Shown here piece after piece: positions 38,390 to 47,072 of a DNA stretch of 64,000 nucleotides. The notes beneath the pieces are model-generated. The model saw nothing but the letters and a program-made list of their open reading frames with translations. It did no database searches and was not told the origin of the DNA. The position numbers were made by a program, and so were the translations under genes. Origin of the DNA: Schaalia vaccimaxillae DSM 15804 (lineage in GTDB: Bacteria; Actinomycetota; Actinomycetes; Actinomycetales; Actinomycetaceae); contig NZ_ATUX01000009.1 of NCBI RefSeq assembly GCF_000420425.1, positions 124,001 through 188,000 on the forward strand, given 5' to 3'. The stretch's first letter is position 1. Each line of letters begins with the position of its first letter.

Positions 38390-39193
38390 TTAGGAATGCA
38401 GCTGAAGGCGGATTTCGGGTAAACCTGGGATTTGAAGCGGAGCCTTCGAAGTGGCTTGGCTCAACCAAGAAAAAAGTTCTCGGGCTAGCCAGAACACAGA
38501 GAGCGTCACGGCACAGACCCAGACGCCTGCCGAAAGCATGCTGAATGTCAGCGGTAGAACTTCTGCCGTCAGAATGCATAAAGCGAAAACAAAAGCTCCC
38601 CAGGCAAAAGTGCTGGTGATGACGGCGTCGCGCGGACACAATCTGCTAATGGTTAAAGCTCCCGCAGTTAGTGCGAAATACGGCGTAAACGACATTGCAA
38701 TCAGAACAATGAAAGGAGTGGGTTCTAAGAACGAGCAGATCACTGTCGTTACGAAGAGGAAGAGACTGCTGGTAAAACCGGTGACAATTAGCTTGCCAAA
38801 GGCTGCTGAAGCGTCATTGAAAGGGCAGACGGCTTCCAGCTCGCTTAATCCCGTGGCGTAACTACGGGGTAGCTCGATGACCCCCAACAGAGCAATGACT
38901 GCTCCTGCAGTAGAGAGCAGATTCTGGACTGTATCCGGTGAGTGTGTCGCTTGGACTGCGATGATAATGAGAGTGGCAACTAAGAGTTGTAACAGGAAAA
39001 TTCGCAGCCGGATCCACCGAGCCTGTTCTGCAAGAAAACCTAGTGTCACCACTAAATCAATCTGTCTTACGGGTATGGGGGTATTGCGAAGGGCTTGGAG
39101 TAGGGCCTCAAAGTGTTCTGGACGGGCCAATGGTCGTTGCTGTTCAAAATGATCTCTGAGGAACGTCTCGATTTCTGGGTTGTTCTTCTTCAT
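38390..39193 (-). CDS. Integral membrane protein of the sigma-linked module
   Basis: Not recognised. 267 residues: a cytoplasmic N-terminus of about 60 residues rich in charged residues (EIETFLRDHFEQQRPLARPE), then six hydrophobic segments. The start overlaps the sigma factor stop by 4 bases, the usual place for an anti-sigma factor, and the soluble N-terminus would sit in the cytoplasm. An anti-sigma role is an inference from position only; no zinc HxxxCxxC motif is present. Confidence 0.65.
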   Translation of the reverse strand: MKKNNPEIETFLRDHFEQQRPLARPEHFEALLQALRNTPIPVRQIDLVVTLGFLAEQARWIRLRIFLLQLLVATLIIIAVQATHSPDTVQNLLSTAGAVIALLGVIELPRSYATGLSELEAVCPFNDASAAFGKLIVTGFTSSLFLFVTTVICSFLEPTPFIVLIAMSFTPYFALTAGALTISRLCPRDAVITSTFAWGAFVFALCILTAEVLPLTFSMLSAGVWVCAVTLSVFWLARELFSWLSQATSKAPLQIPGLPEIRLQLHS

Positions 39194-39678
39194 CGGTGTG
39201 CTTCTTTCGAGTGAGGAGCTGCGTCGTTCACACTGAGAAGCTCGGCGAGCATATTCAGTGCTTGACGCCGTCGACGTGCGGCAGAGAATCGGGAAATCGA
39301 CAAGACCGCTGCGGTTTCAGACATAGACAGGCCGTAGCTGTAGATCAGTTCGATAACATCGGCTAATTCTTCTGGCAGACTGTCGATGGCGAGACTGATT
39401 TCTGATGAATCTGAATTCTGAGGTAGAGAATCAGGTAGGGGGTCAGTTAGTACACGTTTGCGTGCTAAATCGATGCAAACATTGCGAGCAATGGTCATAA
39501 CCAAAGCAGAATTTCTGCCAATGTTGTGCACACCTGGAGCGGCTTTGACGAGGCGTAAATAGACTTCTTGCGTTGCATCTTCGGCCTCTGCTTGCGTATA
39601 AGTGCGCCTGCGGCAATATGCGAGCACATTCGGATAGGTCTCTCGCGCAATAGCCTCGATTTGGTCGCTTGTCAGCAC
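39190..39678 (-). CDS. ECF-type RNA polymerase sigma factor
   Basis: 162 residues with region 2 (YPNVLAYCRRRTYTQAEAED and ATQEVYLRL, -10 recognition) and region 4 (PEELADVIELIYSYGLSMSE and TAAVLSISR, -35 recognition). Missing region 3, so ECF class. The GTG start has an almost perfect ribosome-binding site, AGGAGGTGAT, with 7-base spacing from GGAGG. First gene of a four-gene operon: sigma factor, membrane protein, ABC ATPase, ABC permease. Confidence 0.9.
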   Translation of the reverse strand: MLTSDQIEAIARETYPNVLAYCRRRTYTQAEAEDATQEVYLRLVKAAPGVHNIGRNSALVMTIARNVCIDLARKRVLTDPLPDSLPQNSDSSEISLAIDSLPEELADVIELIYSYGLSMSETAAVLSISRFSAARRRRQALNMLAELLSVNDAAPHSKEAHR

Positions 39679-39779
39679 AACATCACCTCCTGTATCAAAT
39701 AACGCAGCTGAGCAGGAAAATGAGCGCTGTTAATGCATTTTTAGGCGTGGTATGAGTCACAAACGGGGTGGCTTCCATG

Positions 39780-39849
39780 TACTTGGGTGAGATTGTCCAA
39801 GTAACAAGAAACCACTGATGCCACGCGCAGATTAGAAGCATCGATGCTT
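39780..39849. promoter_or_regulatory. Two inverted repeats between the sigma gene and yeiH
   Basis: In this 230-base gap TACTTGG/CCAAGTA (39780-39786 and 39797-39803) and the perfect 14-bp palindrome AAGCATCGATGCTT (39836-39849) stand 60-130 bases before the yeiH start. Both have the symmetry of dimer binding sites. No matching regulator gene is adjacent except the sigma factor. Confidence 0.4.
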
Positions 39850-39908
39850 GCGAGGTGTTGGTGCAAACCAGATTTCCTCATTAGCCACACCAGGAGCAAG
39901 ATGGACGG

Positions 39909-40985
39909 GTGCGCAAAGAACTCACGTCCTATCTACCAGGTGTCCTGATTAGCCTCGTCGTCGCCCTCGTCGCAGTGGCTATCAACCAGCGCTTCGCAGT
40001 CTTGTCCTCAATGGTGGTGGCGATTGTTATCGGGGTTCTACTGCGCAACACCAACCTCTTGCCCGCCCAGGCAGATGCGGGCCTGAAATTCACCGCGAAG
40101 AAGATTCTGCGGCTCGGCGTCGTCCTCCTCGGACTGCGCCTTTCGATCCCAGCCGTCCTGTTGCTGGGGTGGCAAGCCATCATGGTGATCGTGGTGACGG
40201 TTGTCAGCGTCTTTGCTGCCACGATCGCCCTGGGACGCATTATGCGGATCTCACGCGCCACCACAATCCTGACAGCAACAGGCACCGCAATCTGTGGAGC
40301 TGCAGCAGTCGCCGGAATGAGCGCCGTCATCCGGCCCGAAAACAAGTCCGATGACGTCGAGGACGCCGCCACCACCGCAATCGCTTCGGTAACAATCTTC
40401 GGCACCCTCGAAATCTTCCTTCTTCCGCTTCTCATCCAAGCTCTATGCCTGCCAACGACCCCCGCAGGAGTGTGGACGGGTGCCGCCGTGCACGAGGTCG
40501 GACAAGTCGTCGCAACCGCAGGATCCATCTCCCAACAGATCCTCGACGTTGCAGTCGTCGCCAAGCTTGGGCGTGTTGTTCTACTGGCCCCGCTGGTCGC
40601 CCTCATGGGGGTGGTGGAGTCTCGGCGCATCGACCGCAACCGCCAGACGTTCGCCAACACGACGGTCTTGATCACTGACCCCAGCGATCTCCAGACACCA
40701 CAGCAGACTCGCTCCAAGACCCCGATTATTCCGCTCTTTGTTCTGGGATTCCTCGTGATGGTGTTGGTCAGAGCCTTGACCGATACGATGGTTGATCCAG
40801 CAGTTTTTGATCACTTCAACACCGCCGCCACTTTCCTACTGACCATGGCCATGTTTGCTATGGGCTCTGATGTGCGCCTGGGACGCATCCTCAAAACCGG
40901 CCTGGGAGCCTTGAGCCTCGGATTAGCGGCAGGCCTCGTATCCTTGCTTGTTTCTCTCGCAGGGGTGCTGCTTCTCCTAGCGTGA
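39909..40985 (+). CDS. YeiH-family putative sulfate exporter (UPF0324)
   Basis: 358 residues with about ten membrane helices. Conserved pieces are MVVAIVIGVLLRN, LRLGVVLLGLRLS, TATGTAICGAAAVAGMSAV and AVHEVGQVVA. The family is named putative sulfate exporter; the substrate is not proven. GTG start at 39909; GGAG lies 13 bases upstream, a long spacing. Single transcription unit. Confidence 0.88.
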   Translation: MRKELTSYLPGVLISLVVALVAVAINQRFAVLSSMVVAIVIGVLLRNTNLLPAQADAGLKFTAKKILRLGVVLLGLRLSIPAVLLLGWQAIMVIVVTVVSVFAATIALGRIMRISRATTILTATGTAICGAAAVAGMSAVIRPENKSDDVEDAATTAIASVTIFGTLEIFLLPLLIQALCLPTTPAGVWTGAAVHEVGQVVATAGSISQQILDVAVVAKLGRVVLLAPLVALMGVVESRRIDRNRQTFANTTVLITDPSDLQTPQQTRSKTPIIPLFVLGFLVMVLVRALTDTMVDPAVFDHFNTAATFLLTMAMFAMGSDVRLGRILKTGLGALSLGLAAGLVSLLVSLAGVLLLLA

Positions 40986-41105
40986 AGTGTTCTGACGAGC
41001 GCCACGCATTCACCCCTTTTGTCTGCGCTTCGTGTTCCTAGCTGCTCGAGGCCGCAGGAATTGATGGATAGGAGTGCCCTGAGCCTCGCACAGAGACTTG
41101 ACAAG

Positions 41106-42374
41106 TCAGCTGCGGCGCAAAACCTCACGCAATTTAACCCGCGATCCCATGCGCATGACAGCGCGCGTGTAGATCACTGCACCCAACTTGACCAAGAGGG
41201 GAATAACCACCAGACACAGGGCCACGGCAATGCCTTGCTCCATCCATGAAGACACTCCGAACACCAGACGTGCCGGCATGAGGAAGATGCTCAAAGGCGG
41301 AATGTAGCTGAGGATTCGCCAAATCGAACCATTCGGGTCGCTTGCCAGCATGATTGACGCGAAGTAAGGAGCCATGGCTAGGAGCATCAGCGGCATGGTC
41401 ACGTTACCGATGTCTTCTTGGCGCGAAACCAAAGCACCGGCTGCGCCAAAGAGGACCGCATAGAATGCAAAGCCCACAACCATCCAGACCAGTGCCATAA
41501 CAATGACTGCATCCAGAGGAATAGCTTCAGTGGGTAAAACGCCGGTGACAGCTGCGGTGATGCCGGCAGACAATCCGATGAGCCCATAAGACACGATCAC
41601 TGCGGTACCAATACCGATAACTTTTCCTGCCAGCAACGAGGTCGGGCGCACACATGCTAAAAGGATTTCAACAATACGGCTGGATTTCTCCTCAACGACC
41701 CCCATTGCGATCGCACTCCCTCCCCCCAAAATGACAATGAAGAGCAGGATGTTAATAGCCATGAGTACGATGTATCGAGCACCAAAAGCCTCATCAGCGG
41801 AGCTCGAAGGTTCGAGAGCGGTCACCTGGGGAATTGCTGTATTCAAAGCCGCGCTAAGTTCTGTGGTGGTACCACCCAAGCGAGTGAACTCTTGAGCAAG
41901 CGCACTTTCCTGCAAAGCAGCAGTCAGGCCACTGTTGACAGCTGAAGGCACGTCCTCGCACACGAGTAGTGCGACGGGAGTGGAGCCCACATTCACGAGC
42001 GCATCGATGCGGGCGGCCTCGTCCTCGGGCTCGTCGCACAGTAGCGGTGCTAACGCATCAACGTTGGCATCACTGGCGGCGATCGAAACCGGCATGCCCG
42101 ATACCGTCACTTGCTTCATGTGAGACTCAATGGCAGTTGTGACCTGCGGATTCGAACCCACAATGGTCATCCGGTAGGGCTCTTGGGAGCCGCCACCAAA
42201 GATCGAGTACGCGACGATGCTTAGGACAGCCACTGCCAACATGATCATCGTGGAGATCACTGATGACTTTTTGAGCAGGTGGGTGCGAAGCTCTCGGCCT
42301 GCTACTAGTTGGATTTCTGCAGCCGCCGACATTGCGCCAGCCGTTTTGGGGCGTCGGGTAGGTGTAGAAGCCAT
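41106..42374 (-). CDS. ABC-2 transporter permease (NatB-like)
   Basis: 422 residues. N-terminal cytoplasmic segment, one membrane helix (about 40-62), an extracellular domain of about 130 residues, then five to six helices. The ALVWMVVGFAFYAVLFGAAGALVS region (split: ALVWMVVGFAFY and GAAGALVS) matches NatB/YhaP sodium or drug exporters. Three bases behind the ATPase gene, so one transcript. Confidence 0.88.
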   Translation of the reverse strand: MASTPTRRPKTAGAMSAAAEIQLVAGRELRTHLLKKSSVISTMIMLAVAVLSIVAYSIFGGGSQEPYRMTIVGSNPQVTTAIESHMKQVTVSGMPVSIAASDANVDALAPLLCDEPEDEAARIDALVNVGSTPVALLVCEDVPSAVNSGLTAALQESALAQEFTRLGGTTTELSAALNTAIPQVTALEPSSSADEAFGARYIVLMAINILLFIVILGGGSAIAMGVVEEKSSRIVEILLACVRPTSLLAGKVIGIGTAVIVSYGLIGLSAGITAAVTGVLPTEAIPLDAVIVMALVWMVVGFAFYAVLFGAAGALVSRQEDIGNVTMPLMLLAMAPYFASIMLASDPNGSIWRILSYIPPLSIFLMPARLVFGVSSWMEQGIAVALCLVVIPLLVKLGAVIYTRAVMRMGSRVKLREVLRRS

Positions 42375-42376
42375 AG

Positions 42377-43300
42377 TTAGTTCTCCTTCGCCTCGGTGTG
42401 AGCCGAACCGTCAGCCAAAGCATCGCGGAAAATTTCGGTCAGAGGCCGACGAACCGGGCCCAACTCTCGGACATGTCCCAGGCTTTGGGCGGCAGCGAGC
42501 AACGGCTGCTCGTCGTCCCCACCAGCCGTAATCGTCACCTGCCCCGACTCGTCAGCGGATACGTCCTCGTTCGGCAGGCCAAGTGACAGCCCTGGGGTCA
42601 CGGGGGAAAGAGGATCAACCACGACTCGCCACCGAGGCTCATCCGTCGCCTGTAATTCAGCAATAGTCCCGTCAGCAACCAAGCGGCCCGCGCGAATGAT
42701 GACAATGCGGTCGCACAAACGCTGGACAACATCAAGTTGATGGGAGGAGAACAGAGTCGGCACGCCAGCGCGGGCGCGATCTTCCAGCACCTCGCTCATC
42801 ACGTCCACGGCCACGGGGTCGAGGCCAGAAAAAGGCTCATCCAAAATCAATAATCCTGGGTCAGACACCAGGGCTGCGGCCAGTTGGACTCGCTGTTGAT
42901 TGCCCAGACTGAGTTTTTGCACATCGTCGCCGCGTCGTTCGCTAATCCCCAGACGTTGCGTCCATTCCTCGGTTGCACGCCTCGCTTGGCTGGCATTCAC
43001 TCCGTGGAGTCGGGCGAGGTAGGTGAGCTGTTCGCCCACTTTCATCTTCGGATACAGGCCGCGTTCTTCAGGCATGTAGCCAATGCGGCGCCGCATCGAA
43101 GCATCCAGGGGTTTGCCTTCCCAAGAGACGCTACCGGCATCAGCTTCCAACACTCCCATGGTGATACGCATCGCTGTGGACTTGCCGGCGCCGTTGGCTC
43201 CAACGAAACCTACGATTTCGTTGCTGCCAACACTCAATGAAAGGTCAGAAAGGGCTTGGATTGAGCCGAAACTCTTCGTCAAGCCTGACATGGTGAGCAT
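42377..43300 (-). CDS. ABC transporter ATP-binding protein (NatA-like)
   Basis: 307 residues. Walker A VGANGAGKSTAMRI, Q-loop in YMPEERGLYP, signature LSLGNQQRVQLA (LSGGQ variant), Walker B LLILDEPFSGLDP, H-loop FSSHQLD, and a C-terminal DUF4162-like extension. I chose the ATG at 43300 with GGAG five bases upstream; the frame extends 11 codons further without support. Partner of the NatB-like permease; export of Na+ or a toxic compound is likely. Confidence 0.92.
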   Translation of the reverse strand: MLTMSGLTKSFGSIQALSDLSLSVGSNEIVGFVGANGAGKSTAMRITMGVLEADAGSVSWEGKPLDASMRRRIGYMPEERGLYPKMKVGEQLTYLARLHGVNASQARRATEEWTQRLGISERRGDDVQKLSLGNQQRVQLAAALVSDPGLLILDEPFSGLDPVAVDVMSEVLEDRARAGVPTLFSSHQLDVVQRLCDRIVIIRAGRLVADGTIAELQATDEPRWRVVVDPLSPVTPGLSLGLPNEDVSADESGQVTITAGGDDEQPLLAAAQSLGHVRELGPVRRPLTEIFRDALADGSAHTEAKEN

Positions 43301-43402
43301 GGGTACTCCTGTCTGGTTGAAAATGTGCCGCAATTATTGCACGGGGGTTAGGCGCACCTGGGCGGATAACCCGACCGGGAATCAGGCATATGATCGATAG
43401 TT

Positions 43403-44260
43403 GTGACCCACCCGAACCCTGGCACTGACCAAGCTGCTTCCAATACGCCCCACGTTGCGAAACCTTCGCAGTGGCCACGAGGCCGCAGCCTCGCCCTCGT
43501 CATTATCACGGGAGTATGTGCTGGTTTTCTTTCCGGACTCTTCGGAGTTGGTGGCGGATTGGTGATAGTTCCGGCGCTCATGGCGGTGTTGGGTATGGAT
43601 CAGCGCCGCGCCTCGGCAACCTCTTTGGTCGCGATTGTTTTAACCGCCGTGGTTGGTGCGATTTCCTACGCTTCGACGGGCCAGATTTCGCTCATTGCTA
43701 CCGCGTTCGTCGTTGTAGGAGCGCTGGTGGGCTCTCAAATCGGAGTATGGCTGCTTCGCATACTGCCCGACAAAGTACTGCCATGGATTTTCGTTGGCTT
43801 CGCCGTTTTTGTCATTGTTTCCCAACAATTCCAAGTGCCGGTGCGCGAGGGCGCGATCAGCATTGACGTGTGGTCGTGCGCCGCCATGATCCTGGTGGGT
43901 TTGCTATCTGGAATCCTCTCGGGATTGGTTGGCGTGGGCGGAGGAGCAGTGATCGTCCCCGGGTTGGAACTGGTTGTGGGTGCGGGAGACTTGCTGGCGC
44001 GCGGCACATCCCTGCTGGCGATGATTCCCACCGCTTTGGCTGGAACCTACACGAACTTTAAGCACCGCATGGTTGATCTTTGCGTCGGCGTCTTGGTAGG
44101 CATTGGAGCAGCCGCAACCGCGCCCGTTGGAACCTGGATCGCAGGCCTCATCAGTCCCGAAACGGGCAACATCTTGTTCGCAATCTTCTTGGTCTGTGTC
44201 ATTGCAAATACTTTGCGCAAAGCCAGGAAGCAGGCCAAAGTCAAGGGAAAGACCGTTTAG
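43403..44260 (+). CDS. TSUP-family (TauE/SafE) anion exporter
   Basis: 285 residues, about eight membrane helices arranged as two homologous halves: GFLSGLFGVGGGLVIVPAL near the start and GILSGLVGVGGGAVIVPGL at mid-protein. This glycine-rich pair is the family hallmark. Substrate probably sulfite or an organosulfonate. The first 30 residues are hydrophilic, so the GTG start could be a little too early. Ends overlap the convergent rhodanese gene by 4 bases. Confidence 0.88.
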   Translation: MTHPNPGTDQAASNTPHVAKPSQWPRGRSLALVIITGVCAGFLSGLFGVGGGLVIVPALMAVLGMDQRRASATSLVAIVLTAVVGAISYASTGQISLIATAFVVVGALVGSQIGVWLLRILPDKVLPWIFVGFAVFVIVSQQFQVPVREGAISIDVWSCAAMILVGLLSGILSGLVGVGGGAVIVPGLELVVGAGDLLARGTSLLAMIPTALAGTYTNFKHRMVDLCVGVLVGIGAAATAPVGTWIAGLISPETGNILFAIFLVCVIANTLRKARKQAKVKGKTV

Positions 44261-44682
44261 TCGGTGACGATTTCAAGTCCCGTCGTTGCTGCAGCCTCTT
44301 CAACACCGCCGATATTTGTCACCTGGTTAAATCCCTGATTCTTCATGAGCTCCAACGCTTGCCCAGCACGGTTTCCACTGCGGCAATACAGCGTGTAGGT
44401 GCCGTTGGGGTCCAACTGGGTGATCTGTTCTTGGAAGTCGGCCGAATTGAAGTCGATATTGATGGCGCCTTCAAGGTGACCTTGCGCGAATTCTTCCGGG
44501 GTGCGCACGTCGATGAGCGTTCCCAGTTCTTCGGCGGTCATAGACGAGGACGAGGCTGACTGCGTCGCCCCTGGGGTCGAGTCAGCGCTGGAGTTGGTGG
44601 TGCACGCTGACATCGAACCCACGATGAGGACACCGAGGGTGAGAGACGTAAAAACGCGGGTCAGTGACTTGGCCACAGTCAA
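44257..44682 (-). CDS. Rhodanese-domain lipoprotein
   Basis: 141 residues. Signal peptide ending in a lipobox (GSMSAC, Cys27), a Ser/Thr-rich spacer, and one rhodanese domain with IDVRTPEEFAQGHLEGAINID and the catalytic-loop Cys in YCRSGNRA. Surface-anchored sulfur-handling or redox protein. Next to a TSUP exporter, which suggests a link to sulfur compounds (inference). Confidence 0.9.
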   Translation of the reverse strand: MTVAKSLTRVFTSLTLGVLIVGSMSACTTNSSADSTPGATQSASSSSMTAEELGTLIDVRTPEEFAQGHLEGAINIDFNSADFQEQITQLDPNGTYTLYCRSGNRAGQALELMKNQGFNQVTNIGGVEEAAATTGLEIVTD

Positions 44683-44777
44683 TCTCCAATCTGTCCAAGA
44701 GAATTGCTCTCATAGTGTGCCAGGTTGTACATGGAACGTGCACTAGAGGTGACTGCATTCGGGTTTAGTCTGGGCGG

Positions 44778-45716
44778 GTGCTGTTCCTGTTCGCCGGTAT
44801 TTTCGTCGGCTTCCTCATGCCCTTGCAGACCGCGATCAACTCGCGGCTGCGCGCCGCCGTGACATCTCCAATCTTTGCCTCTCTCATCAGCTTTACCGTA
44901 GGCACGGTCGCTCTGATCCTGGTGGTGAGTATCAATCCGGGTGATCCACTGGGGATCATTTCTATCGCCTCTTCGATTCCCTGGTGGCAGTGGCTGGGCG
45001 GTGTTATGGGATTGATCTTCCTGACGACGAATATTTTGATCTTCCCACGCTTGGGCGGAGTTGAAACAGCGATTTGGCCTGTTCTTGGAGAGATCCTGGC
45101 CTCTGTGGTGATCGACCACTTCGGGTGGCTTGAGGTTACTGAGCGTCCAGTGAATCTGTTGCGCGGTATCGGTTTAATCTTTGTTATTGCCGGAGTTCTA
45201 GCGGCGACGGTCCTCAAAGATCTTCGCAATCGTCCCGCATACGCTCCGGCAGTGGTGGGCGAGCAGGGGCTGAGCCGGTGGCTCTGGCGTTTCGCTGGAC
45301 TCTTTGCCGGCGCCTGTTCTGGTACGCAAGGCGCGGTAAACGGCGCCCTGGGGCGGACGGTTGGTACGCCCGTGCAGGCCGCCCTCGTATCTTTCGTGGT
45401 TGGCACGGCCGGCCTGGTGGTGCTGGTGGCTTTGCTGCGTCAATTCCCGGTGCGTACCGCCGCCTGGAACGATCACCCCAAGTGGATGTGGATCGGTGGG
45501 CTATTGGGAGCGGTCTTTGTCTTCACCATGGCAGCCCTGGTGCCGCGCATTGGTACGGGACCGGCAATGGTTGCGGCTTTAACTGGGCAGACAGCCGGGT
45601 CAATCTGCGTCGATCACTTCGGGTGGCTCGAGGCGCCTCACAAACGGGTTGTACCCGTACAGCTGGTCGGTCTTGGCGTCATGCTTGCGGGTGTCTTGGC
45701 CGTGCAACTTGGATGA
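44778..45716 (+). CDS. DMT-family transporter (YdcZ/DUF606 repeat)
   Basis: 312 residues, ten membrane helices in two DUF606 halves with matching ends: FGWLEVTERPVNLLRGIG in the first half and FGWLEAPHKRVVPVQLVG in the second. Function of the family is unknown; a small-molecule exporter is likely. Last core gene before the accessory region. Confidence 0.87.
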   Translation: MLFLFAGIFVGFLMPLQTAINSRLRAAVTSPIFASLISFTVGTVALILVVSINPGDPLGIISIASSIPWWQWLGGVMGLIFLTTNILIFPRLGGVETAIWPVLGEILASVVIDHFGWLEVTERPVNLLRGIGLIFVIAGVLAATVLKDLRNRPAYAPAVVGEQGLSRWLWRFAGLFAGACSGTQGAVNGALGRTVGTPVQAALVSFVVGTAGLVVLVALLRQFPVRTAAWNDHPKWMWIGGLLGAVFVFTMAALVPRIGTGPAMVAALTGQTAGSICVDHFGWLEAPHKRVVPVQLVGLGVMLAGVLAVQLG

Positions 45717-45994
45717 ATGGGGGCTGCTGCGGTCCAACTTCACCAACAAGAACGGTCCAACTTTGGCATTGGGCCTAAGTTTTCATCGAAAAATAGCCGA
45801 AGTATTCCCGTCGTGATGTGTAGGTATCCGAACCAGAAGAAGCGCCGGACAGACCCGTTGGAGACATTCTTTGGCACGGCAAGACTGACAACTGAGCGAT
45901 AGCGTCGCTTGAAATCGACGACATCACGCACCGACAGAATCTGGCACAACGCGACACAAATACGACTAGTTATGCGTCTACAAAGGCTCTCGCT
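45717..45994. other. Left junction of the accessory region, with a short direct repeat
   Basis: 278 bases with no convincing gene. CGGTCCAACTT occurs twice (45730-45740 and 45753-45763), a spacing that recalls the multiple terminal repeats of IS21-like elements, though no transposase is present. The reading frame of the DUF262 relic can be followed back to a stop at 45893. The small frames on the minus strand here resemble nothing I know. Confidence 0.4.
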
Positions 45995-47044
45995 ATGGAA
46001 GAATTGTCCGCCTTCGTAGCGAAGGGGAAGACGACATCCTATAACCAGATCACGACGGTTTCCGCGCAGGAAGTCATTCGCGTGGTCATGGCCTATGCCT
46101 TTGACAGGGCGCGTTTGAAGTATGGCTATAAGGTGCTTCGAGGTGCGGACTTTGATCGCCGTGGCGCAGTGGATGACGAGCTACGCACCCAGCGATTCGA
46201 TACGCTGAAGACGAAGCTGCCGGACGTTCTGGATGTGCACAGCTGGCACGAGTTCCTGAAGGCGATTATGAACGCTGGCTATCTCTTTGGGGATTTGATT
46301 CTTTCAAGCAACGCAATCTTTTACAGCTATGCCTTCTACCTGACCGCAAAACATCGGTTCCACGCATCCTACAACGAAAATATGCATCTGACTTCGCTGT
46401 GGTTCTTCTATGCGTCACTGATCTCTTTGTATACGGGCTCTTTCGAATCAACCGTCGAGGGGCATCTGAACAGCATAAAGGGACTTAGCTCGTTGGAAGA
46501 ATACAAGCAGTTCATCCTGTCCAGAGTAAACGAGCGCCCGACGAACGACTACTTCGACATTACGCTGCTTGGCTCAGAGGGGCTTGCGGTTTCTGGCAGG
46601 GGCAACAATGCGTGGAACGCCTACGTGGCATCTCTGAACATCATGGATGCGAAGATTCTGTTCTCGAAGAGCAATCTGCTGGTGTCAAAGCTCTTCGAGC
46701 CGGGGACGGACGGCAATAGAAAATCCCTCGAAAAGCATCATCTGTTCCCGAAGGCATATCTCAAATCGCTGGGATACTCCGACTCGAAGATAAACCAGAT
46801 GCCGAACTACGCCTTCATCGATTGGAAAGACAACATGGACATCCTCGACGATGCGCCCTCTGTCTACTATCTGATTGTCTGCGAAGGCAAATCTGAGGCA
46901 GAGATCCTTCGCATGGAGTAGGAAAACGCGCTGCCGCACGGCTGGAAGAATATGTCTTACGAAGATTTCCTTGTCGAGCGCAGGAAGCTGATGGCAGCAA
47001 AAATCAAAGCAGCCTTCGAGCATCTGAAGAAGAACGTCGGCTAA
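45896..47044 (+). pseudogene. C-terminal remnant of a DUF262/DUF1524 (GmrSD-like) restriction protein
   Basis: The frame 45995-46921 encodes 308 residues that match the C-terminal half of DUF262-DUF1524 proteins, enzymes that restrict modified DNA. The HNH-like motif is present (EKHHLFPKAYL). The N-terminal DUF262 (nucleotide-binding) domain is missing. A TAG at 46919-46921 interrupts the gene: in the same frame the family C-terminus continues as ALPHGWKNMSYEDFLVERRK and ends at TAA 47042-47044. So the gene is both truncated and broken by one nonsense codon. Base composition is less G+C rich than the flanking core genes. Confidence 0.78.
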
Positions 47045-47072
47045 GGGGCTTTGAGTAGAGAGGTTTTAATGA

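Noticed and set aside
36291-39678. Lantibiotic immunity locus
   Set aside because: No lanthipeptide precursor or modification enzyme; the module is better described only as sigma factor plus ABC exporter.
39929-40717. 262-codon minus-strand frame opposite yeiH
   Set aside because: Shadow of a membrane-protein gene: low-complexity Thr/Ala/Arg composition, no domain.
45740-45949. Minus-strand 69-codon frame considered as an HsdS fragment
   Set aside because: No target-recognition-domain or conserved repeat pattern could be recognised; treated as non-coding junction.
46921-47044. Separate small gene after the DUF262 relic
   Set aside because: The sequence is the in-frame continuation of the DUF1524 C-terminus past the TAG and has no start signal of its own.
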